A stretch of DNA of 64,000 nt, from assembly GCF_015223065.1 (NCBI RefSeq), contig NZ_JADFBY010000004.1, positions 310,001-374,000 on the forward strand, in the 5' to 3' direction. Source of the DNA: Mucilaginibacter sp. JRF. GTDB lineage: Bacteria; Bacteroidota; Bacteroidia; Sphingobacteriales; Sphingobacteriaceae. Shown here one piece after another: positions 18,124 to 27,010 of this stretch. Each line of letters opens with the position of its first letter. Position 1 is the stretch's first letter. The notes beneath the pieces were generated by a model. It was not told where the DNA came from and made no database searches. It was given only the letters and a program-made list of their open reading frames with translations. The translations under genes and the position numbers were made by a program.

Positions 18124-19008
18124 ATGAGTACTGATAACAAGGTTTACGATATATGCTGCATTGGCCACATTACACACGATAAGGTTGTTACCCCACAACA
18201 TGAGGTTTACATGCCCGGCGGTACAGCCTTTTATTTTTCGCACGCCGTGAGGCAAATGCCGGTTAGTTATAAGCTGATCACCGCCTTAGCGCAGGAACAG
18301 ATAGCTTATGCCGATGGATTACAACAAATAGGTATTGAGCTTACCGCGTTGCCCAGCCAGCATACTGTTTACTTTGAAAACAGCTACGCCGAAAACAGCG
18401 ATCACCGTACGCAGCGCGTTCTGCAAAAGGCGGATGCTTTTACCGTTGCCGATGTAGCCGGTACCCATGCCCGCTTTTACCATTTAGGCCCATTATTGGC
18501 CGATGATATTGATGCCGCGATATTCAAGGAACTATCAGCAAAAGGCACCTTATCGCTTGACGCGCAGGGATTATTGCGAGAGGTGGTGAATATGGAGGTA
18601 AAGGCTATTGACTGGGCCGATAAAGCCACCCTGCTACCTTACGTACACATATTAAAAGCCAACGAATATGAAGTAGCCGTACTTACCGGCACTGATGATA
18701 TACAGGAGGGCGCCAAAATATTAGCCCAAATGGGCGTAAAGGAAGTGGTAATTACCCTGGGTACCCAAGGCTCCATAATTTATGCTGATGGCGAATTCCA
18801 TACCATCCCGGTTTATAGACCCGAAGCATTTAAGGATGCCACCGGTTGCGGCGACACCTACATGGCCGGCTACCTTTACAAACGCGCTACAGGTGCAGGT
18901 ATTGAGGATGCCGGGCACTTTGCATCGGCTATGGCAGGGTTAAAAGCAGGCATATCCGGTGCCTTTAAAGGTACCGAACAAGCCTTGCTTCAATTTATGG
19001 GTCGTTAA
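18124..19008 (+). CDS. PfkB-family carbohydrate/nucleoside kinase
   Basis: Ribokinase-fold kinase of 294 residues. The N-terminal domain shows DICCIGHITHDKVV and PGGTAFYFSHAV. The C-terminal signature DATGCGDTYMAGYL contains the catalytic base Asp and the anion hole. The substrate (sugar or nucleoside) cannot be told. The gene is convergent with the universal stress gene, with only nine bases between stops. Confidence 0.9.
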   Translation: MSTDNKVYDICCIGHITHDKVVTPQHEVYMPGGTAFYFSHAVRQMPVSYKLITALAQEQIAYADGLQQIGIELTALPSQHTVYFENSYAENSDHRTQRVLQKADAFTVADVAGTHARFYHLGPLLADDIDAAIFKELSAKGTLSLDAQGLLREVVNMEVKAIDWADKATLLPYVHILKANEYEVAVLTGTDDIQEGAKILAQMGVKEVVITLGTQGSIIYADGEFHTIPVYRPEAFKDATGCGDTYMAGYLYKRATGAGIEDAGHFASAMAGLKAGISGAFKGTEQALLQFMGR

Positions 19009-19017
19009 TATTGCTCT

Positions 19018-19776
19018 TTATCCCGGGAAAACCAGTACCGGCACACGCAGGTTGTTCAACCTGTCGGCAGTGAGTTTGCCTTGCAGTACTTCCCTAAAGT
19101 GGTATTGATGATTGGCTAAAGCCAGCAGGTCGGTTTTCATGGTGTTAATGATAACATCCGTGGCTTTTTGCAGATCGCGCTCGGTGGTGTTGCTGAATTT
19201 CAGGTTATCATAATTCACAAAACGGCGAATACCATCGTTAAATACATCAATGGCGTAGCTTTCGTCCATACGCGGCAGGCCACTGGCCGGTAAATGCGCT
19301 ACGTGCACACTGGCATTATTATCGCGCGCCATGTTGGCCAGGTAGCGCACTATTGGCAGCTGGCAATACCGCAAGTCGGCCATATAGGTGATGCGCTTAA
19401 AGCCGTTAAAAGCATAGTATTCCGGTAATACCAGCAGCGGGCAGGCCACCCTGCTGAGTATGTTATGCAAACAAATATTATTACTGCTGCTGAGGCCGCT
19501 TACAAGCAATGAGGTATTGCGCTGGTTAACCAATTGGGCAAGCTGATTTTCTGTAAGGCCGCTAACATCTATCTGCTCACCGTAAACAGTACTCTCGAGC
19601 TGATCGGGTTTGGATATCTCTACCCCGCCTGATGCCAGCACCTTAACCCCCGTTTTTACATCGGCAACATTGGCCACCACTAATGGTATACCTGCAAGTC
19701 TTGCAATTTCGGCGCCTATGCGCATAGCACGATCACTTTGTACCGAGCCATCACTTAATAATAATACCTCTTTCAT
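19018..19776 (-). CDS. universal stress protein family (tandem-domain type)
   Basis: 252 residues, enough for two Usp domains. The first begins KEVLLLSDGSVQSDRAMRIGAEIARL. The second half has KRITYMADLRYCQ and ends in the strand LRVPVLVFPG. The ATP-binding motif GxxGxxxxxxxG is not clear in either half, so this may be a non-nucleotide-binding member. Family members help cells survive stasis and stress. It diverges from the mla-like pair across a 368-bp gap. Confidence 0.8.
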   Translation of the reverse strand: MKEVLLLSDGSVQSDRAMRIGAEIARLAGIPLVVANVADVKTGVKVLASGGVEISKPDQLESTVYGEQIDVSGLTENQLAQLVNQRNTSLLVSGLSSSNNICLHNILSRVACPLLVLPEYYAFNGFKRITYMADLRYCQLPIVRYLANMARDNNASVHVAHLPASGLPRMDESYAIDVFNDGIRRFVNYDNLKFSNTTERDLQKATDVIINTMKTDLLALANHQYHFREVLQGKLTADRLNNLRVPVLVFPG

Positions 19777-20144
19777 AATGTAGAAAATTTAAAAGCAAAC
19801 AAGGCATAACCGCCTAAAAGGCGCATCAGCATTAAATTCAAAAAATATTAAAACTTTCAGGTTGCTTAGCGGAGGTGGGATTCGCTATTCTTTTAACAAA
19901 AACACTATGTTTTTAAAATGGTTTACCCAAAATTAAAAAATAATCAAAGATTAAATCAAGATTACAAAACAAAAATTTTCAGCTTAAACTGTTTATTTAA
20001 AGCATCATTAAAAACAATTCTACCATTCTTAATCTTTAATAGTTAATTTTAGAACAACTGCTAAATTCACATCACCATGCGGGTTAAAAAAACAGTTTGT
20101 TATTAAAAACGTATTTTTAACCCGGTTTATCTAAAAAAGCAAAA
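19777..20144 (+). other. 368-bp divergent intergenic region
   Basis: AT-rich spacer between usp (minus) and the MlaE-like gene (plus). I see no open frame of note and no repeat apart from the inverted repeat at 20080-20124. It must hold both promoters, but no clear TAnnTTTG pair was found. Confidence 0.7.
20080..20124 (+). promoter_or_regulatory. perfect inverted repeat in the leader of the mla-like operon
   Basis: CGGGTTAAAAA (20080-20090) and TTTTTAACCCG (20114-20124) are perfect 11-bp inverted copies separated by 23 nt, ending 20 bp before the ATG. It could be an operator or an mRNA stem; the long loop argues against a terminator. Confidence 0.5.
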
Positions 20145-20876
20145 ATGTTTACCAGTTTAGGCAGATATATACTTTTACTCAGATTAAGTTTCAGAAAGCC
20201 CGAAAAGTTCAGTGTATACTGGGCCGAGATCATGCGCGAAATGATTTCCATCGGCATTGGCTCATTAGGCATCATTGGTATCATCTCGCTGTTTATTGGC
20301 GCGGTGGCCGTTATCCAGGTGGCATTTCAGCTTAACAGCCCCATTATACCTGATACTATTGCAGGTAGCATTGCCCGCGATTCAACCGTACTCGAGTTCA
20401 GCCCAACCATATCGGCACTGGTGCTGGCCGGTCGTGTAGGGTCAAGCATTGCCTCGCAGATAGGTACCATGCGCGTAACCGAGCAGATAGACGCTCTCGA
20501 AATTATGGGTGTTAACGCTCCGGGTTACCTTATATCGCCTAAAATATTAGCCGGCATTACTATGGTGCCCATGCTGAATATATTATCAATATGTTTAGGG
20601 TTATTAGGTGGCTACATTGCCTGTGCCGCGTCAGACGATATTGCTCCTGCCGATTTTGTGTTGGGTCTTCGCGATGGATTTTTACCCATCACCTTACAGG
20701 CATCGTTAATAAAATCATTCGCTTTTGGTTTCATCATCACTTCGGTATGTGCTTACCAGGGTTTTTATACTTCGGGTGGCGCGTTAGAGGTTGGTCAGTC
20801 GGCTACACGTGGTGTGGTTTGGAGCTGTATCATGATCCTTTTTGCTGACCTTATTATTTCACGCGTAATGCTATGA
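20145..20876 (+). CDS. MlaE-family ABC transporter permease
   Basis: 243 residues with the MlaE/YrbE fold: an amphipathic N-terminus (LRLSFRKPEKFSVYWAEIMREM), then about five hydrophobic helices. It carries the family segments VLEFSPTISALVLAGRVGSSIA and TEQIDALEIMGVNAPGYL. MlaE proteins move phospholipid between membranes together with an ATPase and an MCE protein. Its stop overlaps the ATPase start by four bases (ATGA). No MCE (MlaD) gene is in the window. Confidence 0.93.
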   Translation: MFTSLGRYILLLRLSFRKPEKFSVYWAEIMREMISIGIGSLGIIGIISLFIGAVAVIQVAFQLNSPIIPDTIAGSIARDSTVLEFSPTISALVLAGRVGSSIASQIGTMRVTEQIDALEIMGVNAPGYLISPKILAGITMVPMLNILSICLGLLGGYIACAASDDIAPADFVLGLRDGFLPITLQASLIKSFAFGFIITSVCAYQGFYTSGGALEVGQSATRGVVWSCIMILFADLIISRVML

Positions 20877-21625
20877 TCGAGATCAAGGATATTTATAAAA
20901 CATTTGGCGATAACGAGGTTCTTAAAGGCATCAGCGCGCAATTTTTACCGGGAAAAAATAACCTTATTATAGGCGGTTCGGGCTCAGGTAAAACCACCCT
21001 GCTTAAATGCATTGTAGGCCTGCACGAGCCAACCAAAGGCCAGGTATTTTTTAACGACCAGAATTTTACCGAAATGAGCTTTGAGGAGCGCGTGCCCATA
21101 CGTACCGAAATAGGCATGTTGTTTCAAAACTCGGCTTTGTTTGATAGCATGACGGTGGAGGAAAACATCATGTTCCCGCTCAATCTGTTCACCAATCAAT
21201 CAAAAAGTGAAAAGCTGGATCGCGCTAATTTTTGTCTGGAAAGAGTTAATCTGAAAGGTAAAAACAAACTGTTCCCTGCAGAGTTATCGGGCGGTATGAA
21301 AAAGCGTGTAGGCATTGCCCGCGCCATATCCATGCAGCCTAAATATTTGTTTGTGGATGAGCCCAACTCAGGCCTCGACCCAAAAACGTCCATCCTGATC
21401 GATGAGCTAATAGCCGAACTTACCAAGGAGTACGATATTACCACCGTTGTAGTAACCCACGATATGAACTCCGTGATGGGTATTGGTGATCATATCATCT
21501 TTTTACACCAGGGCCAAAAATGGTGGGAAGGATCAAACAAAGAGATAGCCCATACCGACAAACAGGAGCTTAACGACTTTGTGTTCGCCAGTAAATTTAT
21601 GCAGGCGGCTAAGGAGAAGCTGTAA
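20873..21625 (+). CDS. MlaF-like ABC transporter ATP-binding protein
   Basis: 250 residues with the ABC ATPase motifs in order: Walker A GGSGSGKTTLL, Q-loop MLFQNSALFDSMTV, signature LSGGMKKRVGIARA, Walker B YLFVDEPNSGLDP, and H-loop VTHDM. The signature LSGGM rather than LSGGQ is typical of the Mla/Ttg2A class. It is translationally coupled to the permease and would energise lipid transport. Confidence 0.93.
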   Translation: MIEIKDIYKTFGDNEVLKGISAQFLPGKNNLIIGGSGSGKTTLLKCIVGLHEPTKGQVFFNDQNFTEMSFEERVPIRTEIGMLFQNSALFDSMTVEENIMFPLNLFTNQSKSEKLDRANFCLERVNLKGKNKLFPAELSGGMKKRVGIARAISMQPKYLFVDEPNSGLDPKTSILIDELIAELTKEYDITTVVVTHDMNSVMGIGDHIIFLHQGQKWWEGSNKEIAHTDKQELNDFVFASKFMQAAKEKL

Positions 21626-21632
21626 GTTAGTG

Positions 21633-21660
21633 AGTAGTGATTGGTGAGCAGTGATTAGTT
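21633..21660 (+). repeat. two imperfect 14-bp direct repeats
   Basis: AGTAGTGATTGGTG is followed directly by AGCAGTGATTAGTT. It is AT/GT-biased spacer DNA similar in style to the heptamer tract at 28002-28049. No function is evident. Confidence 0.5.
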
Positions 21661-21706
21661 TTTTCTAACTAACATGTTTGCAGTATTTAATCAATTAACT
21701 ATTCAT

Positions 21707-21714
21707 TACCTTTG
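21707..21714 (+). promoter_or_regulatory. -7 box for the methyltransferase gene
   Basis: TACCTTTG fits TAnnTTTG, about 50 bp before the ATG at 21765. A TTTG lies 26 nt upstream, slightly farther than usual. Confidence 0.42.
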
Positions 21715-21764
21715 CGGGCTAAATTTAATACTGATCTCTGATCACAAATTTCTAATCTCTGACC

Positions 21765-22652
21765 ATGATCCAACTACTCACTCCTACGCACTGGAAAGAT
21801 TACGAACTGATTGATTGCGGCGACTTTGAGAAGCTGGAGCGTTTTGGCGATACCATACTTATTCGCCCCGAGCCACAGGCCGTATGGGATAAGGCCCTGC
21901 CCGAAAGCGAATGGCAAAAGCTGCACCATATAAAATTCAAAGGCCGGTCGGCCACCGCGGGCGATTGGGTAAAAAAGAACCCTAAAACTGTCGACCGCTG
22001 GCATATTGAATACAAAAATCCGCAGGCGGCTATTAAGTTCCGCTTGGGGTTGACCTCGTTCAAGCATGTGGGCATATTCCCCGAGCAGGCCGTTAATTGG
22101 GATTACATCAGCAGCAACATCAAAAAATTCAAAACACCCAATCCAAAGGTGCTTAACCTGTTCGCCTATACCGGCGGTGCATCGTTAATTGCCAATGCTG
22201 CCGGTGCCGAAACTACGCACGTTGACTCTATTAAGCAGGTGGTTACCTGGGCTAACGAAAACCAGGAAATATCAGGCCTCAACAACATACGTTGGGTGGT
22301 TGAGGATGCCTTGAAATTTGTGAAGCGCGAGCTTAAACGCGGTAAAAAATATAACGGCATCATCCTCGATCCGCCTGCCTACGGCCACGGCCCCAACGGC
22401 GAAAAATGGAAGCTGGAAGACCACATCAAAGAGATGATGCGCGACGTGGTACAACTACTTGACCCGGAAGAACATTTCCTGATACTGAATACCTATTCGT
22501 TAGGTTTTTCATCAGTAATTATCGAGAACCTGGTAAAAAGTGCCTATCCGCAGGTAGAGAATTTTGAAACCGGCGAACTTTACCTGCAAGCCACCGCCGG
22601 ACCAAAATTACCGCTGGGCGTATTTGGTAAGTTTTGCAAAATAAAAGCTTAA
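21765..22652 (+). CDS. class I SAM-dependent methyltransferase, RlmI/RsmC-like
   Basis: 295 residues. A SAM-binding Rossmann loop is visible (VLNLFAYTGGASLIANAAGA), followed by VDSIKQVVTWA with the acidic residue for the ribose. The later motif IILDPPAYGHGP is the DPPxY type seen in rRNA cytosine/guanine methyltransferases. The N-terminal 100 residues are a separate substrate-binding part. The likely substrate is 23S rRNA, but this is from family resemblance only. A 16-bp perfect palindrome (22647-22662) covers its stop codon. Confidence 0.86.
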   Translation: MIQLLTPTHWKDYELIDCGDFEKLERFGDTILIRPEPQAVWDKALPESEWQKLHHIKFKGRSATAGDWVKKNPKTVDRWHIEYKNPQAAIKFRLGLTSFKHVGIFPEQAVNWDYISSNIKKFKTPNPKVLNLFAYTGGASLIANAAGAETTHVDSIKQVVTWANENQEISGLNNIRWVVEDALKFVKRELKRGKKYNGIILDPPAYGHGPNGEKWKLEDHIKEMMRDVVQLLDPEEHFLILNTYSLGFSSVIIENLVKSAYPQVENFETGELYLQATAGPKLPLGVFGKFCKIKA

Positions 22653-22715
22653 GCGCTTAAGCATTCCCTTATATTTACAGTATACACAAATATTAAAAAC
22701 TGCGTTATTTCTGCT

Positions 22716-23765
22716 ATGAGAGCAAAGCATCTATTCTTACTTCTACTACTCAGTTTATCAACTTTAACATTATTTTCGAACTGCACAGGCAACGGTAAAT
22801 CGGCCACTAAGGGCAGCAGCCCGGTATCCGGCGATGGCAAAAGTGAAAATGGTGATACCATTGTAAAATCGACATATCCACCGTTAGATACCGCCCTGTA
22901 CGATTCACTGAACTTACGCCTGGCCAATGGCGATACCAATGGTTACTGGCCGGTTAAAAAAGCGGCTTATCCCCTGCCGGGTGCGATACTGCCGTTTAAA
23001 CGTGTAGTGGCATTTTATGGTAACCTGTTCTCGAAAAAGATGGGCATTTTGGGCGAGCTTCCGCCCAATGAAATGCTGGCTAAACTGAAAGGCGAGGTGA
23101 AGAACTGGGAAAAGGCCGATCCTAAAACGCTTGTTGTGCCGGCCCTGCATTATATAGCTGTAGTTGCACAGGGCGATAGCGGCAGGGATGGCAAGTACCG
23201 TTACCGCATGCCATTCAAACAAATAGATACCGTACTCTATTTGGCTAAAAAAGTTGATGGATTGGTGTTTTTAGATGTACAGGTTGCACTGAGCGATATT
23301 AAAACTGAGTTGCCTTTGTTAGAGAAATATCTATCGATGCCTAATGTACACTTTGGTATGGACCCTGAATTTTCTATGAAGGATGGCAGCAAGCCCGGCA
23401 AACGCATTGGCACTTATGATGCCGCTGATATTAACTATGTGAGCAACTACCTGGCCGAATTGGTTAAAAAGCATGGCCTGCCGCCTAAAATATTGGTTAT
23501 ACACCGTTTTACCCGCAAAATGGTAACCAACACTAAGGATATCAAGACCCGCCCCGAAGTGCAGGTGGTAATGGATATGGATGGGTGGGGCGACCCAACC
23601 CTTAAACTGGGCACCTATCGCCATTGGATATATCCGGAACCGGTACAGTTTACAGGCTTTAAATTGTTTTATAAAAACGATACCAAAAAGGAACCTAAGC
23701 GCATGCTTACCCCCGCTGAGTTAATGAAATACAAACCGATACCTGTTTATATACAGTATCAGTAA
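22716..23765 (+). CDS. lipoprotein with a conserved, probably TIM-barrel-like domain of unknown function
   Basis: 349 residues. A lipoprotein signal (LLLLLSLSTLTLFSNCTGN, Cys about 23) is followed by a Gly/Ser-rich linker and a compact domain. Alternating strands and helices are visible: VVAFYGNLFSKKMGILGE, LVVPALHYIAVVAQG, GLVFLDVQVALSDI, HFGMDPEFSM, KILVIHRFTRKMV, VQVVMDMDGWGDP. Buried acidic residues at strand ends (LDVQ, MDPE, MDMD) suggest an enzyme active site like that of glycoside hydrolase-type barrels. I cannot name a family. A terminator follows directly. Confidence 0.75.
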   Translation: MRAKHLFLLLLLSLSTLTLFSNCTGNGKSATKGSSPVSGDGKSENGDTIVKSTYPPLDTALYDSLNLRLANGDTNGYWPVKKAAYPLPGAILPFKRVVAFYGNLFSKKMGILGELPPNEMLAKLKGEVKNWEKADPKTLVVPALHYIAVVAQGDSGRDGKYRYRMPFKQIDTVLYLAKKVDGLVFLDVQVALSDIKTELPLLEKYLSMPNVHFGMDPEFSMKDGSKPGKRIGTYDAADINYVSNYLAELVKKHGLPPKILVIHRFTRKMVTNTKDIKTRPEVQVVMDMDGWGDPTLKLGTYRHWIYPEPVQFTGFKLFYKNDTKKEPKRMLTPAELMKYKPIPVYIQYQ

Positions 23766-23773
23766 TCATACAG

Positions 23774-23801
23774 AAAGCCACTCTAACAGGTGGCTTTTTT
23801 G
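23774..23801 (+). terminator. Rho-independent terminator
   Basis: Stem AAAGCCAC / GTGGCTTT with an 8-nt loop and a following T run, nine bases after the lipoprotein stop. Confidence 0.82.
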
Positions 23802-23866
23802 TTTTGCAATGCGCTAAACATTACAGGATTTACATGTAACTTGTGGCTTATTAATTTACACCTGTT

Positions 23867-24262
23867 ATGAAAAAAGTCTTTATTGTTATTGCATGCGCAA
23901 CATTATTAAGTGCCTGCCAAAGTTCAAAGCTTGAAAACTCATATAAATCGGCTACGGTAGAGGCGATCTCTTTTCAAACAGAAACCATGTTTAAAATAAG
24001 CTGCGAGAAATTCGACACCTATTACGCCGATAAGTGGCGCAGCAAAACCATTACCGATAAAGCATCCTTTGATACGCTTAATACCCTGCTATTGGCCCTA
24101 AAGAAAACAGACAATGCATACGAGCCTGACGTACGTGTGAAGCTACTGCTTACCAACACCGGCGGCAGCATTGATACCGTTTGCCTCGACGATAAAATAA
24201 CACATTATAAAAATGCCAGTTACGAAACCTCTGTAGAGCTGGCTAATTTTGTGCAGAAGTAG
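23867..24262 (+). CDS. small lipoprotein of unknown function
   Basis: 131 residues beginning with a clear lipobox (KVFIVIACATLLSACQSS, Cys 17). The remainder has strand-like segments (AISFQTETMFKISCEKFDTYYA, VRVKLLLTNTGGSIDTVCLDD) and two further Cys that could pair. Nothing in it points to a known family. It is expressed on its own between two terminators. Confidence 0.75.
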   Translation: MKKVFIVIACATLLSACQSSKLENSYKSATVEAISFQTETMFKISCEKFDTYYADKWRSKTITDKASFDTLNTLLLALKKTDNAYEPDVRVKLLLTNTGGSIDTVCLDDKITHYKNASYETSVELANFVQK

Positions 24263-24281
24263 GTTAGATATAACCTCTTCT

Positions 24282-24308
24282 AAATCCTCCCCCAAGGGGA
24301 GGATTTTT
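24282..24308 (+). terminator. Rho-independent terminator
   Basis: Stem ATCCTCCCC / GGGGAGGAT extended by A:T pairs, 3-nt loop, then five T, 20 bp after the small lipoprotein stop. Confidence 0.78.
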
Positions 24309-24406
24309 ATAAACGCGTCATTGCGAGGTACAAAGCAATCCCCAAGCAGCTTTTCCACAAGAATAGCCTAAAGAGATTGCTTCGTACCTCGCAATGACGC
24401 GTTTAT
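24309..24406. repeat. palindromic intergenic repeat, type A
   Basis: Two 32-nt arms (24309-24340 and 24375-24406) are inverted copies with a single mismatch, separated by 34 nt. The core reads CGTCATTGCGAGGTAC. Similar CGTCATTGCGAG palindromes are, to my knowledge, scattered through many bacterial genomes including Bacteroidota. It resembles a REP/BIME-type element and has no coding content. Confidence 0.72.
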
Positions 24407-24413
24407 ATTTTTA

Positions 24414-24493
24414 TGTCATTTCGACGGAGGAGAAATCTGTACACGTTCAATAGTAAAGCGGGAGATTTCTCCTCGTACCTCGTCGAAATGACA
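24414..24493. repeat. palindromic intergenic repeat, type B
   Basis: Arms 24414-24438 and 24463-24493 are inverted copies of TGTCATTTCGACG...AGAAATCT. The right arm carries six extra bases (the AGGTAC segment) that would bulge. It starts seven bases after the type A element and shares AGGTAC with it, suggesting related elements that travel together. Confidence 0.7.
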
Positions 24494-24882
24494 AAAAGAA
24501 GTATTAACAAAAAGCGCGTCGGCCTGCCGGAAAACCGGGCCAGGGAGTATGGCCTGTGCGGATGAAGGTTTTTTCCGGCTTGATGTTTGGTTACTTTGCA
24601 TCTAAGGTAAAGTAACTGGCCTCTGCGGCCAAGAGCAGACTAACGATAATTAAAGCATAATCCCTTAATCAAAGCACTTCACTTAAATCGCTTCATTACC
24701 TATCCTAAATTTCTTTTGAGCGACCAAAAGAAACAAAAGTCGCCGGCTACGCCCTGCCCGGTGAAAGTTTATACTTTGTGCAGGGCTTGTGCTACTCCGG
24801 GCATTTCTGATGCCGGATAGATAGGTTATTTACGGTTTGTGCTTTTGTTTGTAATACTTGATTGTGTTTTTCTTATTCTTAA
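24494..24882. other. gene-free spacer with smaller inverted repeats
   Basis: No credible gene. It contains small hairpins: GTTACTTT/AAAGTAAC, and TTTCTTTT/AAAAGAAA around GAGCGACC. ACCTATCC and GGATAGATAGG bracket a GC-richer core (about 24697-24830). The look is of degraded or non-autonomous repeat DNA rather than a promoter. Confidence 0.55.
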
Positions 24883-26724
24883 TTATATAATACCATATAA
24901 GGCACCGCCCTTTTCACCCATTTTATCAACCAGTTTTTCGGTAGCCGGGTCTTTCTCTAATACAGGGGCATGGTGTGGCTTGATACGCGCGTCAATGATC
25001 AGCGGACCGGTGCAGCCCCAGTGCTTGTGCTCGGTAAAGCTGCCTATGCCATAAATATCGTGCGATGGGTTGCTGCGGGTAAAGGTTACCCATACCAGGT
25101 TGTTTATTTTTTGTGCCGTAAAGCTGGCATCATCACAAAGTACAATTAATGGCAAGCCATTCAGCTCTTTATTGCCCAGTTCTTCTTCCAGTATCTCCAA
25201 CATCAAAGGCAAATCGCTGGCAGCAATATTTTTGGGTAGCTCCACCGCTAAAACACCGGGCATAGCCATTTTATACCCACTAAACGGACGGGGCAGGTTG
25301 AACCAGGCAGGCAACTCGTTCCATAGCTCGCGCTTAATATCACCGGCTACGGTTATGGCCACCTTGCTACCACTGTTGAGGCCGCTGCCGCTGTAATCGA
25401 GCGTATCAATGGTGGTTTTGGTATAAAAATGCAGGTCGCGGGTAAGGTCTACACGTTGTAATATATGTTTCAGGAAACCGCCGATATCATGTATATCCAG
25501 CTTAGGGTCATCCTCCTTAGCGGCAATGAACAGGTATTTGGCCAGGCTCAGCTGATTTTTACCCAAAATATGATTGGCAATGGTGAGTATTTCCTGCGGA
25601 TGGCGCTCTTTCAGGTATGGCGTGTAACGCTCGCTACCGATAGCGAACAGCAGCGGATGTACACCGGCAGCATCAACGGCGTTTACGGCCACCAGTCCGG
25701 GTATTTCTTCGGGCAAGGCCGAGCCTGCTATTTCGTGGATCAATGCGCCAAAGCTGGTATCTTCCTGCGGCGGGCGACCAACTACTGTGAACGACCATAT
25801 AGCATCCTTACGGTGATATACATTATGCACCTTCATCAAAGGGAAAGGGTGCGTAAGGCTGTAATATCCCAAATGATCGCCAAAGGGGCCTTCGGGTTTA
25901 TTATCATGCGGCATCACGGTACCCGTTATCACAAAATCAGCATCGGCAGAAATACAGAAGCCTTCGTCATCATAAAAATAACGGAACCTGCGATTGCCCA
26001 AAGCACCGCCGAAGGTCATTTCCGACAGTCCCTCCGGCAACGGCATCACCGCCGAAACCGGGTGCGATGGCGGGCCACCTACAAATATGCTCACCTTTAA
26101 TGGCTGCCCTTTGGCATTGGCTTTGGTTTGATGCACGCCTATGCCACGGTGCAGCTGGTAATGCAGGCCTATCTCATTATTCAACACATAATCGTTACCG
26201 GCAAGCTGAATGCGGTACATGCCCAGGTTGGCGTTCATAATGCCGGGCTTATCCATATCTTCAGTATATACCTGCGGCATGGTAACAAATGGGCCACCAT
26301 CCATAGGCCAGTTAACTACTTGTGGCAACTCGCTTATTTGGGTGCGGCCAAAGCTGATGGGTGCTGAGCCTCTCCTCACCTTCATGGGCAATGCCGAAAG
26401 TGCAGTTAAACCAACATTAGCATACTTAAACGGATTTTTAATGGCCTTGATGGGGTCGTTCTTGATATCGACCAAGGTTTTCACCTTTTCCAGCGTATCC
26501 CTGAAAATAAATTTTGATCTATCCAGCGTACCAAACAGGTTTGATACCGCCGGGAACTTGCTGCCCTTTACATTCTCGAACAATATGGCCGGGCCTTCGT
26601 GCTCAAAAACACGCAGGTGTATAGCAGCCATTTGCAGGTACGGATCAACTTCCTCTTTTATACGTATCAGGCGGCCGTTGCGCTCCAGGTCGGCAACGCA
26701 GGCTTGTAAACTTGAATAACCCAT
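24883..26724 (-). CDS. UbiD-family decarboxylase
   Basis: 613 residues, the length of the long UbiD/menaquinone-type decarboxylases found in Bacteroidota. These use a prenylated flavin to remove a carboxylate from an aromatic or unsaturated acid, in quinone synthesis or aromatic metabolism. UbiD-like segments include YRIQLAGNDYVLNNEIGLHYQLHRGIG (split: YRIQLAGNDYVLNNEIG, then HYQLHRGIG), FVGGPPSHPVSAVMPLP, PEGPFGDHLGYYSL and RPPQEDTSFGALIHEIAG. The partner UbiX prenyltransferase is not in the window. The substrate is unassigned. It diverges from the nucleotidyltransferase gene across 286 bp. Confidence 0.9.
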   Translation of the reverse strand: MGYSSLQACVADLERNGRLIRIKEEVDPYLQMAAIHLRVFEHEGPAILFENVKGSKFPAVSNLFGTLDRSKFIFRDTLEKVKTLVDIKNDPIKAIKNPFKYANVGLTALSALPMKVRRGSAPISFGRTQISELPQVVNWPMDGGPFVTMPQVYTEDMDKPGIMNANLGMYRIQLAGNDYVLNNEIGLHYQLHRGIGVHQTKANAKGQPLKVSIFVGGPPSHPVSAVMPLPEGLSEMTFGGALGNRRFRYFYDDEGFCISADADFVITGTVMPHDNKPEGPFGDHLGYYSLTHPFPLMKVHNVYHRKDAIWSFTVVGRPPQEDTSFGALIHEIAGSALPEEIPGLVAVNAVDAAGVHPLLFAIGSERYTPYLKERHPQEILTIANHILGKNQLSLAKYLFIAAKEDDPKLDIHDIGGFLKHILQRVDLTRDLHFYTKTTIDTLDYSGSGLNSGSKVAITVAGDIKRELWNELPAWFNLPRPFSGYKMAMPGVLAVELPKNIAASDLPLMLEILEEELGNKELNGLPLIVLCDDASFTAQKINNLVWVTFTRSNPSHDIYGIGSFTEHKHWGCTGPLIIDARIKPHHAPVLEKDPATEKLVDKMGEKGGALYGII

Positions 26725-27010
26725 CGCGGGCTAAATTACGTACAAAAAAACATTAAGACATAAGCATCGCGGTAAACTCACCAAAATCTGCACACTATAT
26801 CACTATTTTGAAATAATGATGAGATTATTATTAAATACTTTTTATTATTGCGCCGTAAGTGTTAAATTTTCAATAAAACGAGCTATGGCTTACAAATACA
26901 AATAGTTCTGATTATTATTGTTTTGGATAACATTAAAAACATCGCATCTGCACTTTTTTAAAACCAAACACTCAAACTGTAGTTAACATACTCTAATAAC
27001 ATAAAACAAC

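Noticed and set aside
17511-18134. 207-codon open frame on the plus strand
   Set aside because: Antisense to the SDR gene and overlapping the PfkB start; no recognisable features.
24309-24493. Two-unit CRISPR array or insertion sequence ends
   Set aside because: Arms are inverted, not direct, and no transposase or cas gene is nearby; a palindromic repeat fits better.
25465-26100. 211-codon open frame on the plus strand
   Set aside because: Antisense within the UbiD-family gene; composition is typical of a shadow frame.
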